A stretch of DNA of 64,000 nt, taken from NCBI GenBank assembly GCA_029238935.1, contig JAQZBN010000003.1:62001-126000 (forward strand), in the 5' to 3' direction. The notes beneath the pieces are model-generated. The model did no database searches. It was given only the letters and a program-made list of their open reading frames with translations, and was not told where the DNA came from. Made by a program: the position numbers and the translations under genes. Every line of letters starts with the position of its first letter. Within the stretch, counting starts at the first letter, position 1. Positions 50,400 to 60,175 of this stretch are shown in pieces. This DNA is from Herbinix sp. GTDB taxonomy: Bacteria; Bacillota; Clostridia; Lachnospirales; Lachnospiraceae.

Positions 50400-53288
50400 C
50401 TACGATTTTTCATCCTCATCCTTCTTTAAAATCTCTTCTAATGAAAGAGCAATAAGCGCGGTTGTAGGCCCCTGTGCCCATGGATATTTTCCATAATTCT
50501 GAGGATACATACCAAACCCCATACACTCCTGCGATGCATTAGTCACTTCTCCGTTAACAATACTTCGCTCCAATGCTCCAAGACCAAGCATTGCATGATA
50601 TAGATACAGTTTATCCAGAATCCCTATGGATACTCCTCGTTTAATCGCATAAGAAATCATTGCAGTAGCAGACGTATCAATATGTCCCTCCATCGCAGTT
50701 AACTGCCAGGAATAATATCCGGAACTTTTTTGAAATTTGATCGTTGTTTCCACAATCCGAATAAAGGACTCGCATAAATATTCGTATTTTGGATGGTTGG
50801 ATGCAATATAAGGAAGGCTATCTGCAAGGCCAATCAATAGCCATCCCAGAGCTCTGCCCCAGCCGATGATTCCATATTTTAGTCGTTCCTTACGGTTATA
50901 TCCATGATATGGCAAACCGGTTTTACTGTCAAAGCCAAATTTTAAAAAATTAGTAATTTGTTTGATCGCCAACTGAGTTGCATTGGGATCATGATAGACA
51001 CTGCCATATCGACATAAGAAAGGGCATATCATTCCTATACTATCAATATAAATATCCTTGTTTCTGGCGATACGGTAGGGAAGACTGCCATATTCGTCTT
51101 TCGGATGGTTGTATAAATAATGCACCATTCGATCAATCATCTTCTTATACTTATCGTCTTTCGTCAACTGATGAATTAAAATCAATGAATATCCATTAAT
51201 TCCATAATCCAGATGACGCAGCTTCATTCCACTGGCAAACCATCGATTATAATAGTCAACCATACAGTAAAAATCCTGATGGTTTTTACTAACCTGAAAG
51301 GAATGTTCCAGAGCAACTGCCAGAAGACCATTCGGCCAGAAAAATCGGTCAACATAAGGGATCGTTCGATTTGTTACCATACTGCTGATGTATTCCTTCA
51401 GATGATACTGCTTTTTACTCTTAGGATATGCACTTAGCATTTCTCTGGTATGATTAAGGAGTTTATGATAAATCTCGGTTAATTCCTCTGCTACATCTTC
51501 ATTGACAATATCCTTAGGAGTGATGTCATTCTTCCGCTGTTCTTCTTCTAATTTTTTCATACCATCAATTCTATCCGTTGTTTCATTATTCATATCTTTA
51601 TGTTTGATAGGAACCTTCCTTATGTGATAAATCTTCATATTCAGAATACCCTCCTTCACCAATCTCAACCACAGGGTTTGAAACCATAGAACCCTTCCAT
51701 CCAACCATTTTTTTATCCTTCGTTCCTTTCCATCTTCCCTTCTCTCCCTTTGATAAGGCATTCTGGCCAACAGTATCTCCTTTAGATAGAGAAATTCTTC
51801 CCTTCTACCAAAGGCTACATAGAATATTCCGTTGGTGATGATAAAAATCATGAAAAAGAAAAGAATAAAACGCATTACGGAAAGCTTTGTGAATACACTA
51901 TTTCGTAAAAATAATAAAAAACAAAACAGAATTCCTAATACAGTAGCAAACCGCAAAGAATCTGCATAATAAGCTACAGCCCTTTTATGAAAAATCAAGC
52001 GGTATACGATGAAAGGTTTCGTTCCATTGGCGATCAGTCCCGCCAGAAATGCTCCAATGAATACTCCTTCCATTCCCAGAAAATGTACCAGGATTACAGA
52101 TACGATTAAATTAGCAGCTCCTTGTATCATTGCTATGTATTTATCCGCATCAAATATACCTGCTGCCGTCTTAAAATTATAAATAACAATTCTATGTCCC
52201 TTACAATAATAATCCAGCGCGATGAACAATATGACAGTAGAATGAATGATCATATCCTTACCGATCCATAAAGTGATAAACGGAGTTAGCAAAAAGTAGA
52301 GACAAATCATAGCAAGACCATAAATCCAGAATGCCAGAAAGCGATAAACCCGAAACAAAAAATACTGCCTCTCGATCGTTTCGGTTGCGATGAGATTACC
52401 AAAGCCGGAGACCACAGAAAAAAATACGATCTGTATAAAACCCATCACAGACGTTGTAATCAAACTATAATTCGAGAGAAGGCCTACTGCGGTTACATTA
52501 ATAAAGGTAGAGATCATAATATTACCGGTCTGGTGAATGCTGATATCTCCAATCTTATGAAAGAACAATGCAATCATGTTCTTTTTAATGGCTGCCATCT
52601 CTTCCGCTGGAAGGCTTCCCTCCTCCTTTGTATGTAGATATGGATATCTATGATTTAGGTAACCGCTGATTCCTATTTTTTGTACCAGCCCAATGATGGC
52701 AGCAATTAATAAATAAAACAGAAAATTATGAAATACAACCAACACAATAATCTGTGCAACCAATGTAACCAAAGAGGTTATCCATTGAATATTGGTCTGT
52801 ATGTAATTTTTCTGTTCTGCATTGACTAAGCTAAATTTGTAGGATACAAAATACGTACTTACCGTATTAAATAGAAAAATTAGATAATATTGAATTAACT
52901 CATGTTGAGTAAGCTTTCCGGGATCTTTAATAATAAAGGAAAGTAAAGGTACCATTAGTAAACCAAGGACTGCGACCAAAACAGCGATATACCGATAAGC
53001 CTTTCGATACAATTGCATCAATAATTTTATTTTATGGAAATCCTGTAAAGCAACCGGCTTATAGAGACTGTAATTCATGGCAGTACCAATGCCAAGCTCA
53101 GCTAAGGATAATACGGATAGCACGTTGGTATATAAGCCGTTAACACCCAGATAGGTAATTCCCAGTGTATGGATGAAGACCGTTCTGGATACAAACCCCA
53201 ACAGCAGAGTTACCACATTTCCGATCAATCCAAAGATAATATTACGGGCAGCATATTCAATTCTTCCGGATGGATTTTTTTCACTCAT
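50400..53288 (-). CDS. Polysaccharide flippase fused to a GH88/GH105-like hydrolase
   Basis: 962 residues in one frame. Residues 1-500 form a Wzx/MATE-type flippase with about twelve to fourteen membrane spans (start IEYAARNIIFGLIGNVVTLL). A basic linker and a helical segment lead into an (alpha/alpha)6-like region (about 600-955) with YIDSIGMICPF and GWGRALGW, as in unsaturated uronyl hydrolases. An ATG at residue 551 (51636-51638) has AAGGAGGG about 10 bases upstream within the frame, so the hydrolase part may also be made alone (412 residues). The fusion is unusual: the flippase exports the repeat unit and the hydrolase would act inside the cell. Confidence 0.8.
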   Translation of the reverse strand: MSEKNPSGRIEYAARNIIFGLIGNVVTLLLGFVSRTVFIHTLGITYLGVNGLYTNVLSVLSLAELGIGTAMNYSLYKPVALQDFHKIKLLMQLYRKAYRYIAVLVAVLGLLMVPLLSFIIKDPGKLTQHELIQYYLIFLFNTVSTYFVSYKFSLVNAEQKNYIQTNIQWITSLVTLVAQIIVLVVFHNFLFYLLIAAIIGLVQKIGISGYLNHRYPYLHTKEEGSLPAEEMAAIKKNMIALFFHKIGDISIHQTGNIMISTFINVTAVGLLSNYSLITTSVMGFIQIVFFSVVSGFGNLIATETIERQYFLFRVYRFLAFWIYGLAMICLYFLLTPFITLWIGKDMIIHSTVILFIALDYYCKGHRIVIYNFKTAAGIFDADKYIAMIQGAANLIVSVILVHFLGMEGVFIGAFLAGLIANGTKPFIVYRLIFHKRAVAYYADSLRFATVLGILFCFLLFLRNSVFTKLSVMRFILFFFMIFIITNGIFYVAFGRREEFLYLKEILLARMPYQRERREDGKERRIKKWLDGRVLWFQTLWLRLVKEGILNMKIYHIRKVPIKHKDMNNETTDRIDGMKKLEEEQRKNDITPKDIVNEDVAEELTEIYHKLLNHTREMLSAYPKSKKQYHLKEYISSMVTNRTIPYVDRFFWPNGLLAVALEHSFQVSKNHQDFYCMVDYYNRWFASGMKLRHLDYGINGYSLILIHQLTKDDKYKKMIDRMVHYLYNHPKDEYGSLPYRIARNKDIYIDSIGMICPFLCRYGSVYHDPNATQLAIKQITNFLKFGFDSKTGLPYHGYNRKERLKYGIIGWGRALGWLLIGLADSLPYIASNHPKYEYLCESFIRIVETTIKFQKSSGYYSWQLTAMEGHIDTSATAMISYAIKRGVSIGILDKLYLYHAMLGLGALERSIVNGEVTNASQECMGFGMYPQNYGKYPWAQGPTTALIALSLEEILKKDEDEKS

Positions 53289-54417
53289 ACAATTCTTCTT
53301 CCAATTCTAGCGCTTCCTTTAGATACGTAATCGCTTTTTCCCTTTCTTTTTGTAAAACTTCCGCTACGGTGGAAAAATCCACAAATAATTCCTTCCTGCT
53401 AGTGCCATCCCACCTGCAATTGGTTAGTTCAAACGTTTGAAGCAGGGTATCAATCCTCGAAGTCATCGAGGGATGATCTCCGCCACGGTCACAGACAAGA
53501 AATGGTGTCTCATATAGAATGGAGAATACACTTCCATGGAAGGAGTCTGTAATTAAGATATGTGCATCGGCAATATAATCAATAAACTCTCTAGGTCCTG
53601 CACAATAACCTTTTCGATCTTTGATATCCCCCAAAGAAACCAATTCTAGATCATACTGTTTTGCAATTTTTACGATACTCTTTCTAATGCTATGAGATGG
53701 TTGTTCCAAAAAATATGTGGCGATATAGTTCCTCTTAGGTTTCCATTTTGATTCCTGTTTTAGTTCATTCCAATCCTTCCTTGTTAGCAGCATTGTAGGG
53801 TCTAATAGAACCTTCGCCTTCCGACCTGTTAATTCGTATATGATTGCAGCACCGGCTTCTTCCCTTACTGACAGATGCTCCATTCCTTGAATCCATTCTC
53901 TGTAATTCATCTTTACTTGGTCCGGCAATACCGTGATTCCAAAACTAGGTGAGTAGGCAATACGCTTCCTCTTCGGAGCAAAGGTCAAAAAATAATATGA
54001 GGATAGATGGATATAATAGGGGTTCCAGACTTGATCACTACCCGTAATGAAGAAATCATACCACTGCTCTAGTTCCTCCATTGTACATTGCTTTTCCTCT
54101 ATGATATTCGTTTCATGTAAGAATTGTATACTAAACTTAATAAAGCGTTTTTTACGATACTCCATCAGCCGGATCATTTCTTTCCGATGACTACGGCTCC
54201 ATATTGAGAATAGGATCTTTCTAAAAAACCAGTGTATCTTTTTTTCCTTCGGTAATCTACATTTCCCATTTTCCGGTAGATGTATTTTATCCGGAGGTAC
54301 CAAAATGGTATCTGCTACACATCCTAATGTTTCTAGGATTTCTTGCAACGCATAGTTTTGCAGACGGTTCCCATAATTAAAATATCCGTTTAAGGTAATG
54401 ATCCCTATCTTCTTCAT
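53281..54417 (-). CDS. Polysaccharide pyruvyl transferase family protein
   Basis: 378 residues. GNRLQNYALQEILETLG near the N-terminus, FITGSDQVWNP near residue 130 and ITDSFHGSVFSILY near residue 295 are the PS_pyruv_trans signatures. Such enzymes add pyruvate ketals to sugars of exopolysaccharide or wall polymers from phosphoenolpyruvate. It overlaps the flippase gene by 8 bases and follows the GT2 gene after 1 base. Confidence 0.88.
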   Translation of the reverse strand: MKKIGIITLNGYFNYGNRLQNYALQEILETLGCVADTILVPPDKIHLPENGKCRLPKEKKIHWFFRKILFSIWSRSHRKEMIRLMEYRKKRFIKFSIQFLHETNIIEEKQCTMEELEQWYDFFITGSDQVWNPYYIHLSSYYFLTFAPKRKRIAYSPSFGITVLPDQVKMNYREWIQGMEHLSVREEAGAAIIYELTGRKAKVLLDPTMLLTRKDWNELKQESKWKPKRNYIATYFLEQPSHSIRKSIVKIAKQYDLELVSLGDIKDRKGYCAGPREFIDYIADAHILITDSFHGSVFSILYETPFLVCDRGGDHPSMTSRIDTLLQTFELTNCRWDGTSRKELFVDFSTVAEVLQKEREKAITYLKEALELEEELYE

Positions 54418-54418
54418 T

Positions 54419-55402
54419 TCATTCCCCCACTTTCTTCTTTCTTTTCCCCGTCTGATACATTTTCCAAAAAAGCTTCGAGTCCCAAAAGCAAATTAACACA
54501 TAGAATTTCTGGCGGAAGGTCAGCTTCTTCGATTTCATGGCATAGAGAAGATACTTTCTGGAATAGTTCGTTATCCTACGGTAAAAACATCTCTCTACCT
54601 TGGGGGATTTCGCCAGGTATCCAATCAGATTGATCAAAAATATACCATATAGCTCCTTGGCATAGCGCAGATACTTCGGATAGTTCTGTCGGATCACTGC
54701 TTCTGCAAACATAGGTACCTTCATTCCGGATAATATTTTTCCATTCATCGGCTGATGATTTGCACTGCCCTCTCTTTGCCGATAATGATATCCGGGAAAA
54801 CTGCAGAGGGATATCCGGTCAACCCGGTCCAAGGCCCGTAATTGAAATTCATAGTCTTCCCAGTAATGAATCTTTGTGTTAAGACACACTCCCCCGAGTA
54901 TATCTCGCTCATACAGACAGGAGCATATAGAAGTAGGAAAATTCATACCAAGGAGTTCTCGTACGGCTTCCTCCCTCTCTAAACAATCCCCCTTTAAACT
55001 GCAATTCTCTAGCACTTTTCCCTGATAGACCTGTTCGGTGCAAACACAGATCTGGCTGTTATCCTTTTTCATCTTCTTAAGCATCGTCTCATACATCATA
55101 CAATCAATGGTATCATCCGCATCAACAAATCCGATATAGTTTCCGGTGGCAATCTTTAGCCCAGTATTTCTGGCTGTGGAAACCCCACTGTTATTTTGAT
55201 GGATCACCATTACTCTATGATCTTTTTTGGCATACTCATCGCAGATCTGAGGACAGTGATCCTTTGATCCATCGTCTACTAAGATAAGCTCCAATGCTTC
55301 ATAGGATTGATGAAGAATGGAATTTATACACTCTTCCAGATAATCCTCTGCTCCATAAACAGGTACAATTACACTAATTACGAACTCTTTGATCTCTTTC
55401 AT
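54419..55402 (-). CDS. Family 2 glycosyltransferase
   Basis: 327 residues. GT-A fold start ISVIVPVYGAEDYLEECINS, then LILVDDGSKDHCPQI and the metal-binding GFVDADDTID; these place it in GT2. It transfers one sugar from a nucleotide donor to the lipid-linked repeat unit at the cytoplasmic membrane face. The start overlaps the polymerase gene by 29 bases and has AGGAA about 9 bases upstream. A basic C-terminus suggests membrane association. Confidence 0.9.
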   Translation of the reverse strand: MKEIKEFVISVIVPVYGAEDYLEECINSILHQSYEALELILVDDGSKDHCPQICDEYAKKDHRVMVIHQNNSGVSTARNTGLKIATGNYIGFVDADDTIDCMMYETMLKKMKKDNSQICVCTEQVYQGKVLENCSLKGDCLEREEAVRELLGMNFPTSICSCLYERDILGGVCLNTKIHYWEDYEFQLRALDRVDRISLCSFPGYHYRQREGSANHQPMNGKILSGMKVPMFAEAVIRQNYPKYLRYAKELYGIFLINLIGYLAKSPKVERCFYRRITNYSRKYLLYAMKSKKLTFRQKFYVLICFWDSKLFWKMYQTGKRKKKVGE

Positions 55403-56669
55403 AACTTAATTTCCTATTCCGGCTATTTACTAACCCCTCTCCATGCTTCTGCAAATATCTGCTGCTGGAGGAGCAGGCTATCAATAGCAATACAAGACCC
55501 ATCATCTTAATCTCACCCAACATAATATTAACCGTAAAGCCTATGAAGATTGGTACAATCCAAAGATATTGTTTTAACGGTGTGACCACTCTTTTTCGGA
55601 AGAAGATATACATAAATATTACATATGCGATCATGCCGTACCCGATGATCCAATAAAAGTGACCGTTATGAGGAGAGAATTCCTTCCCACCTACTAAGGT
55701 AACTCCACCGGTACCTACAAAGATATAGTTTAAAAAATTAACCTGATTGACTACTTCCTGCCAGATTAAGATCCTGGAGCTTCCTGAATTACTGCGGATT
55801 CGTTCCATAGATTCCAGAGCAACTCCTGTCTCTAAGTAATCCGGAATTTTAGGTACCACATAGAACAGAGCAATAACAGCAAGTAATAAAAAAAAGAAAT
55901 TCTCTGGCTTTACCCTCAGTTTTATATGAAAATTTGCCTTAAGCAGGCTACCAATTCCTGCGATCAGATACAGACCAGCACTTACTCCAAAGGATAAAAA
56001 TCCACCATTGCTCATACAGGATACCAGGATAAATAATAAGGAGATGAGCGAGAAAACTTTGGTGAATAAACTTGTTTTCTCATTGCACCATAAGTAAAGT
56101 ACAAGGGCATTCATCATATAAGCGATATTGTTCGCATCCATCCATACAAAGGAATACCGATAACCTACATAACCCTCGTAGATCGTGTTGTTAATTGATA
56201 TTCCGGATCTTTGATTCCAGAGGAGTTTTATGTTGTGATAGATGGACTTATCCACATTAAAAAAGATGGCCAGAACGACGGTAAATAGTAAAAAGACAAG
56301 CAAAAGATTTTTAACATGAAAGTCATACTGATCAATATAATACCGAAACACAAAATAGTACAAAAACATCGATGTAAATTGAATCAAATAAACGATATTA
56401 TGGTATAAATGCTGCGGTGCAGATACAAAGCCGACTGCTGTACTTACAACCATAAGAACAAGCAGTAAGAGAAATGGTTTATACTCTTTGTAAATACCAA
56501 TACTTTTTCCTCTTTTTATTAACCAAAGATATAGAAGGGGCATGGAATAGGGAATTGAGACAAACCAAACATAGGGCAAAAACAGAGTATCCATGATACA
56601 TAAATAAAATATTAAGGTATCAAAGTTATCTGCTCTGCTTTGTATGGTTTGATTAAAAAGTTTCCTCAT
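55374..56669 (-). CDS. Wzy-like O-antigen/polysaccharide polymerase
   Basis: 431 residues with about eleven membrane spans and one larger loop (about 285-330, containing RIRSNSGSSRILIWQEV and PHNGHFYW). Low similarity is normal for Wzy proteins; topology, the loop and the operon context carry the assignment. Joins repeat units on the outer face of the membrane into a chain. Overlaps the downstream GT2 gene by 29 bases and the upstream GT4 gene by 4. Confidence 0.78.
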   Translation of the reverse strand: MRKLFNQTIQSRADNFDTLIFYLCIMDTLFLPYVWFVSIPYSMPLLYLWLIKRGKSIGIYKEYKPFLLLLVLMVVSTAVGFVSAPQHLYHNIVYLIQFTSMFLYYFVFRYYIDQYDFHVKNLLLVFLLFTVVLAIFFNVDKSIYHNIKLLWNQRSGISINNTIYEGYVGYRYSFVWMDANNIAYMMNALVLYLWCNEKTSLFTKVFSLISLLFILVSCMSNGGFLSFGVSAGLYLIAGIGSLLKANFHIKLRVKPENFFFLLLAVIALFYVVPKIPDYLETGVALESMERIRSNSGSSRILIWQEVVNQVNFLNYIFVGTGGVTLVGGKEFSPHNGHFYWIIGYGMIAYVIFMYIFFRKRVVTPLKQYLWIVPIFIGFTVNIMLGEIKMMGLVLLLIACSSSSRYLQKHGEGLVNSRNRKLSYERDQRVRN

Positions 56670-57868
56670 AATGTCCCATCCTTTATAAAAGTATAGATTT
56701 TTTCACATTGCTTCTTCCAAGTTTTATATTTTAAAACAAAGGATTTGGCTTCCAAGCCTTTGTTTCGCCGCTCCTCAGTAGCCAAACTCATCACTTCATT
56801 GATTTTATCCGCCAGTAACTTAGGATCATTCTCTCGAACAACATACATATGGGAAAGATAATCCTCTGTAAACCCATTTAACTTTGTAGTCAGAACAGGC
56901 GTTCCACTTAATAGATATTCAAATATCTTGGAAGGAAACGTAACTCTTGCGATTGGATGATTTACCGGTCTAGGATTTATGAGAAGATCTGCCGACCTTT
57001 GTAACTGTCTTAACCTTTCCGGTTCAATCTTTCCGCCGTAATATACATTGGGCAATGCTTTCACACACTGTATCACTTCTTCCTTTAACTGACCGCTGCC
57101 GTAGATATGAAGCGATATGTCAAGGTCCACCATTTTCATAGCTTCGATCAACTTCATAATCCCGCTGTATTCAGATAGAGCACCGGAATACAGAAGAATT
57201 TTGGTTTCTTTTGTTTCCTGTTTATCCATAACTTCATTTGCTTCTTCCTCACAATGCAAATCTTCCTCCTCCACTCCTCCCTCTACGACCAGATAAGGAC
57301 AATGAGGTGCAAACCTTTTTACCGCATAGGAGTTTAGGGTTATGATTTTATCGCAGCGAGGAATGGCATAACAGGTTAATAGGTCCATGATCCAACGCAA
57401 AAAAGCGGAGATTCCTTTCCGCCCCAACGTGTCATCAATCGGCAAATCTGCCAGGACAGAGATGATTTCACAGCCATAGCGTTTTTTTAACCATAGGGCA
57501 GGCAGACCAATCTCAGGGAACATGTTAAACGTTAGTATCACCTTGATCTTCTCTTTTTCTATGATCCTCTTTGCTTCTTGGTATGTTACGATCGTTTCCA
57601 TCAGCTGTTTCATGATCGGTAAATTAATCATGCCTATTTTTAAGGAGATAAACCCTGGAAATATTTTTAGATACTTCTTTTTGATTACTAACTTTCCTTG
57701 GGGATATGCAGCTACCGGATAAATAGTGATGCTGTGAAACATAAGATCCGGGTATTTTGATAGGTTTTTTAAGAGATTTACCTGCATCAGATTACCGGCA
57801 ACCGATGCGCCGTATAGTGCGGATGCTTCTTTTTTACTAACTGCATAGCCTAAATATAGGACTTTCAT
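56666..57868 (-). CDS. Family 4 glycosyltransferase
   Basis: 400 residues, GT-B fold. The C-terminal domain has LLYSGALSEYSG, DISLHIYGSGQLKE, NVYYGGKIEPERL and ADLLINPRP followed by FPSKIFEYLLSGTPVL, where the nucleotide-sugar is bound. The N-terminus begins MKVLYLGYAVSKKE. Adds a sugar during repeat unit assembly. ATGA overlaps at both ends show translational coupling. Confidence 0.9.
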   Translation of the reverse strand: MKVLYLGYAVSKKEASALYGASVAGNLMQVNLLKNLSKYPDLMFHSITIYPVAAYPQGKLVIKKKYLKIFPGFISLKIGMINLPIMKQLMETIVTYQEAKRIIEKEKIKVILTFNMFPEIGLPALWLKKRYGCEIISVLADLPIDDTLGRKGISAFLRWIMDLLTCYAIPRCDKIITLNSYAVKRFAPHCPYLVVEGGVEEEDLHCEEEANEVMDKQETKETKILLYSGALSEYSGIMKLIEAMKMVDLDISLHIYGSGQLKEEVIQCVKALPNVYYGGKIEPERLRQLQRSADLLINPRPVNHPIARVTFPSKIFEYLLSGTPVLTTKLNGFTEDYLSHMYVVRENDPKLLADKINEVMSLATEERRNKGLEAKSFVLKYKTWKKQCEKIYTFIKDGTL

Positions 57869-58968
57869 CGCTTTAACTCCTCAAAGATCTCCAGATGCCT
57901 TTCCGCCATTCGTTCAACTGTGAATTCCCTGATTTTATTCAAATTGTGATTGGCGATGGATTCCCTTAATTCGTCTCGATTTAACAGTAGATTAATTGTT
58001 TCTGCCAGTTTCTTTCGATCACCAACCGGAACAATATAACCGTTCTTCTCATCTTCAATCAATTCAAGACCGGCAATACAACGATTGGTTGTTACCACAG
58101 GAAGACCATAGGCCATAGCTTCGTTAATCACTAACCCCCAGATGTCTTCTCTGGTCGGTAATACGAAAACGTCCGCCATACAAAAATACTCCTTAAGCTT
58201 CACCTTGGACTGATACCCGACAAAATATACATTATCTAAATCCAACCGATCTATCAGATCATAATAGCGTTCTGTCGGTTCTCCTCCGATGATAACGATA
58301 GCAGCATTCGGATCAATTCGTTTCGCTGCTTTCAGTAAAAGGTCAAAGCCTTTACGATGGATGAACTGCCCGACCGTTAAAATGGCCTTTTCTCTGGCAA
58401 TCCCCAGTTTCTGTTTTAATCGCTGCTTTTTCTCCTGATCCACTACAGCCGGAAGAATATCCTCCTCTTTAATCGAGGTGAAGGGATACCGATAAAGCCT
58501 TTCCTTACTGGCACCATAGGTCAAAAAATATTCATCGTGGGAACGGGAAGTGGAAAGGTACGCTTTTGCCCCTTTTATAATTTGTTTTTTTAAGCTCTCC
58601 TTCCATCCACTGCCGCTTCCGGCAAACCCACCGTCACCCTCTAAGAGATAAGGAATCTTACATAATTTCATATATTCAATCGCCATAATCCCAGTCGGTG
58701 TTGCCAGATCAGACACGACAATGGTTTCTGTTTTGTATTGATTGAGGTAACGTATCATTTGAACCGATACTGCCTTATCAACATCAAAATCAATACCCTT
58801 TAGTATGACTCCCCGAAAATGTATAAAATGATGCTCTTCCCAGCTTTCATCCCGTTCCGTAGAGGTTGCTTTCTCAAACAATACTGTAAGATCACAGCTT
58901 TTGCCCAGTTCATTAAAAAAATCCACCCGGTAAGGAGAAGGAACATTCGTTAACCATAAAATTTTCAA
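57865..58968 (-). CDS. Family 4 glycosyltransferase
   Basis: 367 residues, GT-B fold. MKILWLTNVPSPYRVDFFNE is a frequent start of exopolysaccharide GT4 enzymes. The donor site is seen in ILTVGQFIHRKGFDLLLKA, VFVLPTREDIWGLVINEAMA and YGLPVVTT. The acidic pair of the E-x7-E motif is partly present (EDIWGLVINE). Overlaps its neighbours by 4 bases on both sides. Confidence 0.92.
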   Translation of the reverse strand: MKILWLTNVPSPYRVDFFNELGKSCDLTVLFEKATSTERDESWEEHHFIHFRGVILKGIDFDVDKAVSVQMIRYLNQYKTETIVVSDLATPTGIMAIEYMKLCKIPYLLEGDGGFAGSGSGWKESLKKQIIKGAKAYLSTSRSHDEYFLTYGASKERLYRYPFTSIKEEDILPAVVDQEKKQRLKQKLGIAREKAILTVGQFIHRKGFDLLLKAAKRIDPNAAIVIIGGEPTERYYDLIDRLDLDNVYFVGYQSKVKLKEYFCMADVFVLPTREDIWGLVINEAMAYGLPVVTTNRCIAGLELIEDEKNGYIVPVGDRKKLAETINLLLNRDELRESIANHNLNKIREFTVERMAERHLEIFEELKR

Positions 58969-60164
58969 AATATCACCTCATGATATAATTTTAGATACGT
59001 CTGATCATTTTTGACATACTGCTGTGCCTTTCGGATACAGTTCTCTTTCTGAATATTACGCTCCTCCAGTTGCTTGATTGCTTTGTAATAACTCTTACTA
59101 TTCACCGCCGGGGCAACAATTCCACAAGAATCATCAATTAATTCCGGGTTAGCACTATACCGATTCGTGACCACCGGAGTACCACAGGCCAATGCTTCCA
59201 GAGTAACTAACCCAAAGGTTTCTTCTACGGATGCATTTAAAAAAATATCAGCTGCTGTATAAATCTTCGCTAGCTTCTCAGTATGATTGGTACGGGGCAG
59301 CACAAGAATTCGTTTGGAAAGATATTTTCTCTGTCGTTTTGCAACACCGACAAGAACAATCTGATACGAATCATCCAGCTCTTCTGCTAGCTTCTGAAAA
59401 AGACCCAATCCTTTTCGGTTATGCCAAACGGAGGATACTCCTAATATAATTTTCTTATCCTCCAGATGATAAATCTTCTTAAAATTATTCTCTATTGGCC
59501 GAAACTTCTCTAAATCAATACTGTTTGGGATTACCTGCACCGGATACTCCATTAGGAAGGACTGCTTTACTTCATTCTTTAGCCACTCTGAAACTGTAGT
59601 GATAGTCAAATTCGCAATTCCAGTAAATAACTGCTTCTTTCTCTCATAATTAAAACGAGATCCATCCAAAAGTAAGCTTGCCGGGTAAACCTTCTTCTGA
59701 ATACAATGATGGCACCCGGTCTTCCATTTCTGACACCGGGCATACGTATAATGAGCACAATGTCCTGTAAACGGCCAACAATCGTGCAGCGTCCAGATGA
59801 CTGGTTTTTTTGTTTCTCTTATGTAGTCGAATAGTAATTTACAATTAAGATAGCTTCCATGAATGTTATGAAGATGAATCAAATCAGGATCATATTCTCT
59901 TAGCTTGCGAAGGAATTTTTTAGTTGCATAATAAGAGCCAAAACCTTGCAAATCAAAGAGTCTTGTTAAAAGCCCGTGAAGATATACATGAGCAAAGTTA
60001 TCTCCAATTCTTACGGATCGGATCGCTAAATTTCGGATGGTATTTTCCCTCCCGTATGCTAACAAAGCATCCTCTCCATCTGCCATTACAGCCTCATATA
60101 AATCATAGACAATTCTTCCTGTACTGCCATATCCAATATCCGAATTAATAATTGCAACTTTCAC
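58965..60164 (-). CDS. Family 4 glycosyltransferase
   Basis: 399 residues from a GTG at 60162-60164, 6 bases after GGAG; the ATG four codons earlier (60174-60176) overlaps the preceding stop but has no ribosome site. The family start MKVAIINSDIGYGSTGR fits the GTG. HLHNIHGSYLNCKLLFDYI, WTLHDCWPFTGHCAHY and EETFGLVTLEALACGTPVV are typical of the GT4 group that contains Cys-rich inserts (four Cys near residue 150). Sugar specificity unknown. Confidence 0.88.
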   Translation of the reverse strand: MKVAIINSDIGYGSTGRIVYDLYEAVMADGEDALLAYGRENTIRNLAIRSVRIGDNFAHVYLHGLLTRLFDLQGFGSYYATKKFLRKLREYDPDLIHLHNIHGSYLNCKLLFDYIRETKKPVIWTLHDCWPFTGHCAHYTYARCQKWKTGCHHCIQKKVYPASLLLDGSRFNYERKKQLFTGIANLTITTVSEWLKNEVKQSFLMEYPVQVIPNSIDLEKFRPIENNFKKIYHLEDKKIILGVSSVWHNRKGLGLFQKLAEELDDSYQIVLVGVAKRQRKYLSKRILVLPRTNHTEKLAKIYTAADIFLNASVEETFGLVTLEALACGTPVVTNRYSANPELIDDSCGIVAPAVNSKSYYKAIKQLEERNIQKENCIRKAQQYVKNDQTYLKLYHEVIF

Positions 60165-60175
60165 GCTTATCTCCA

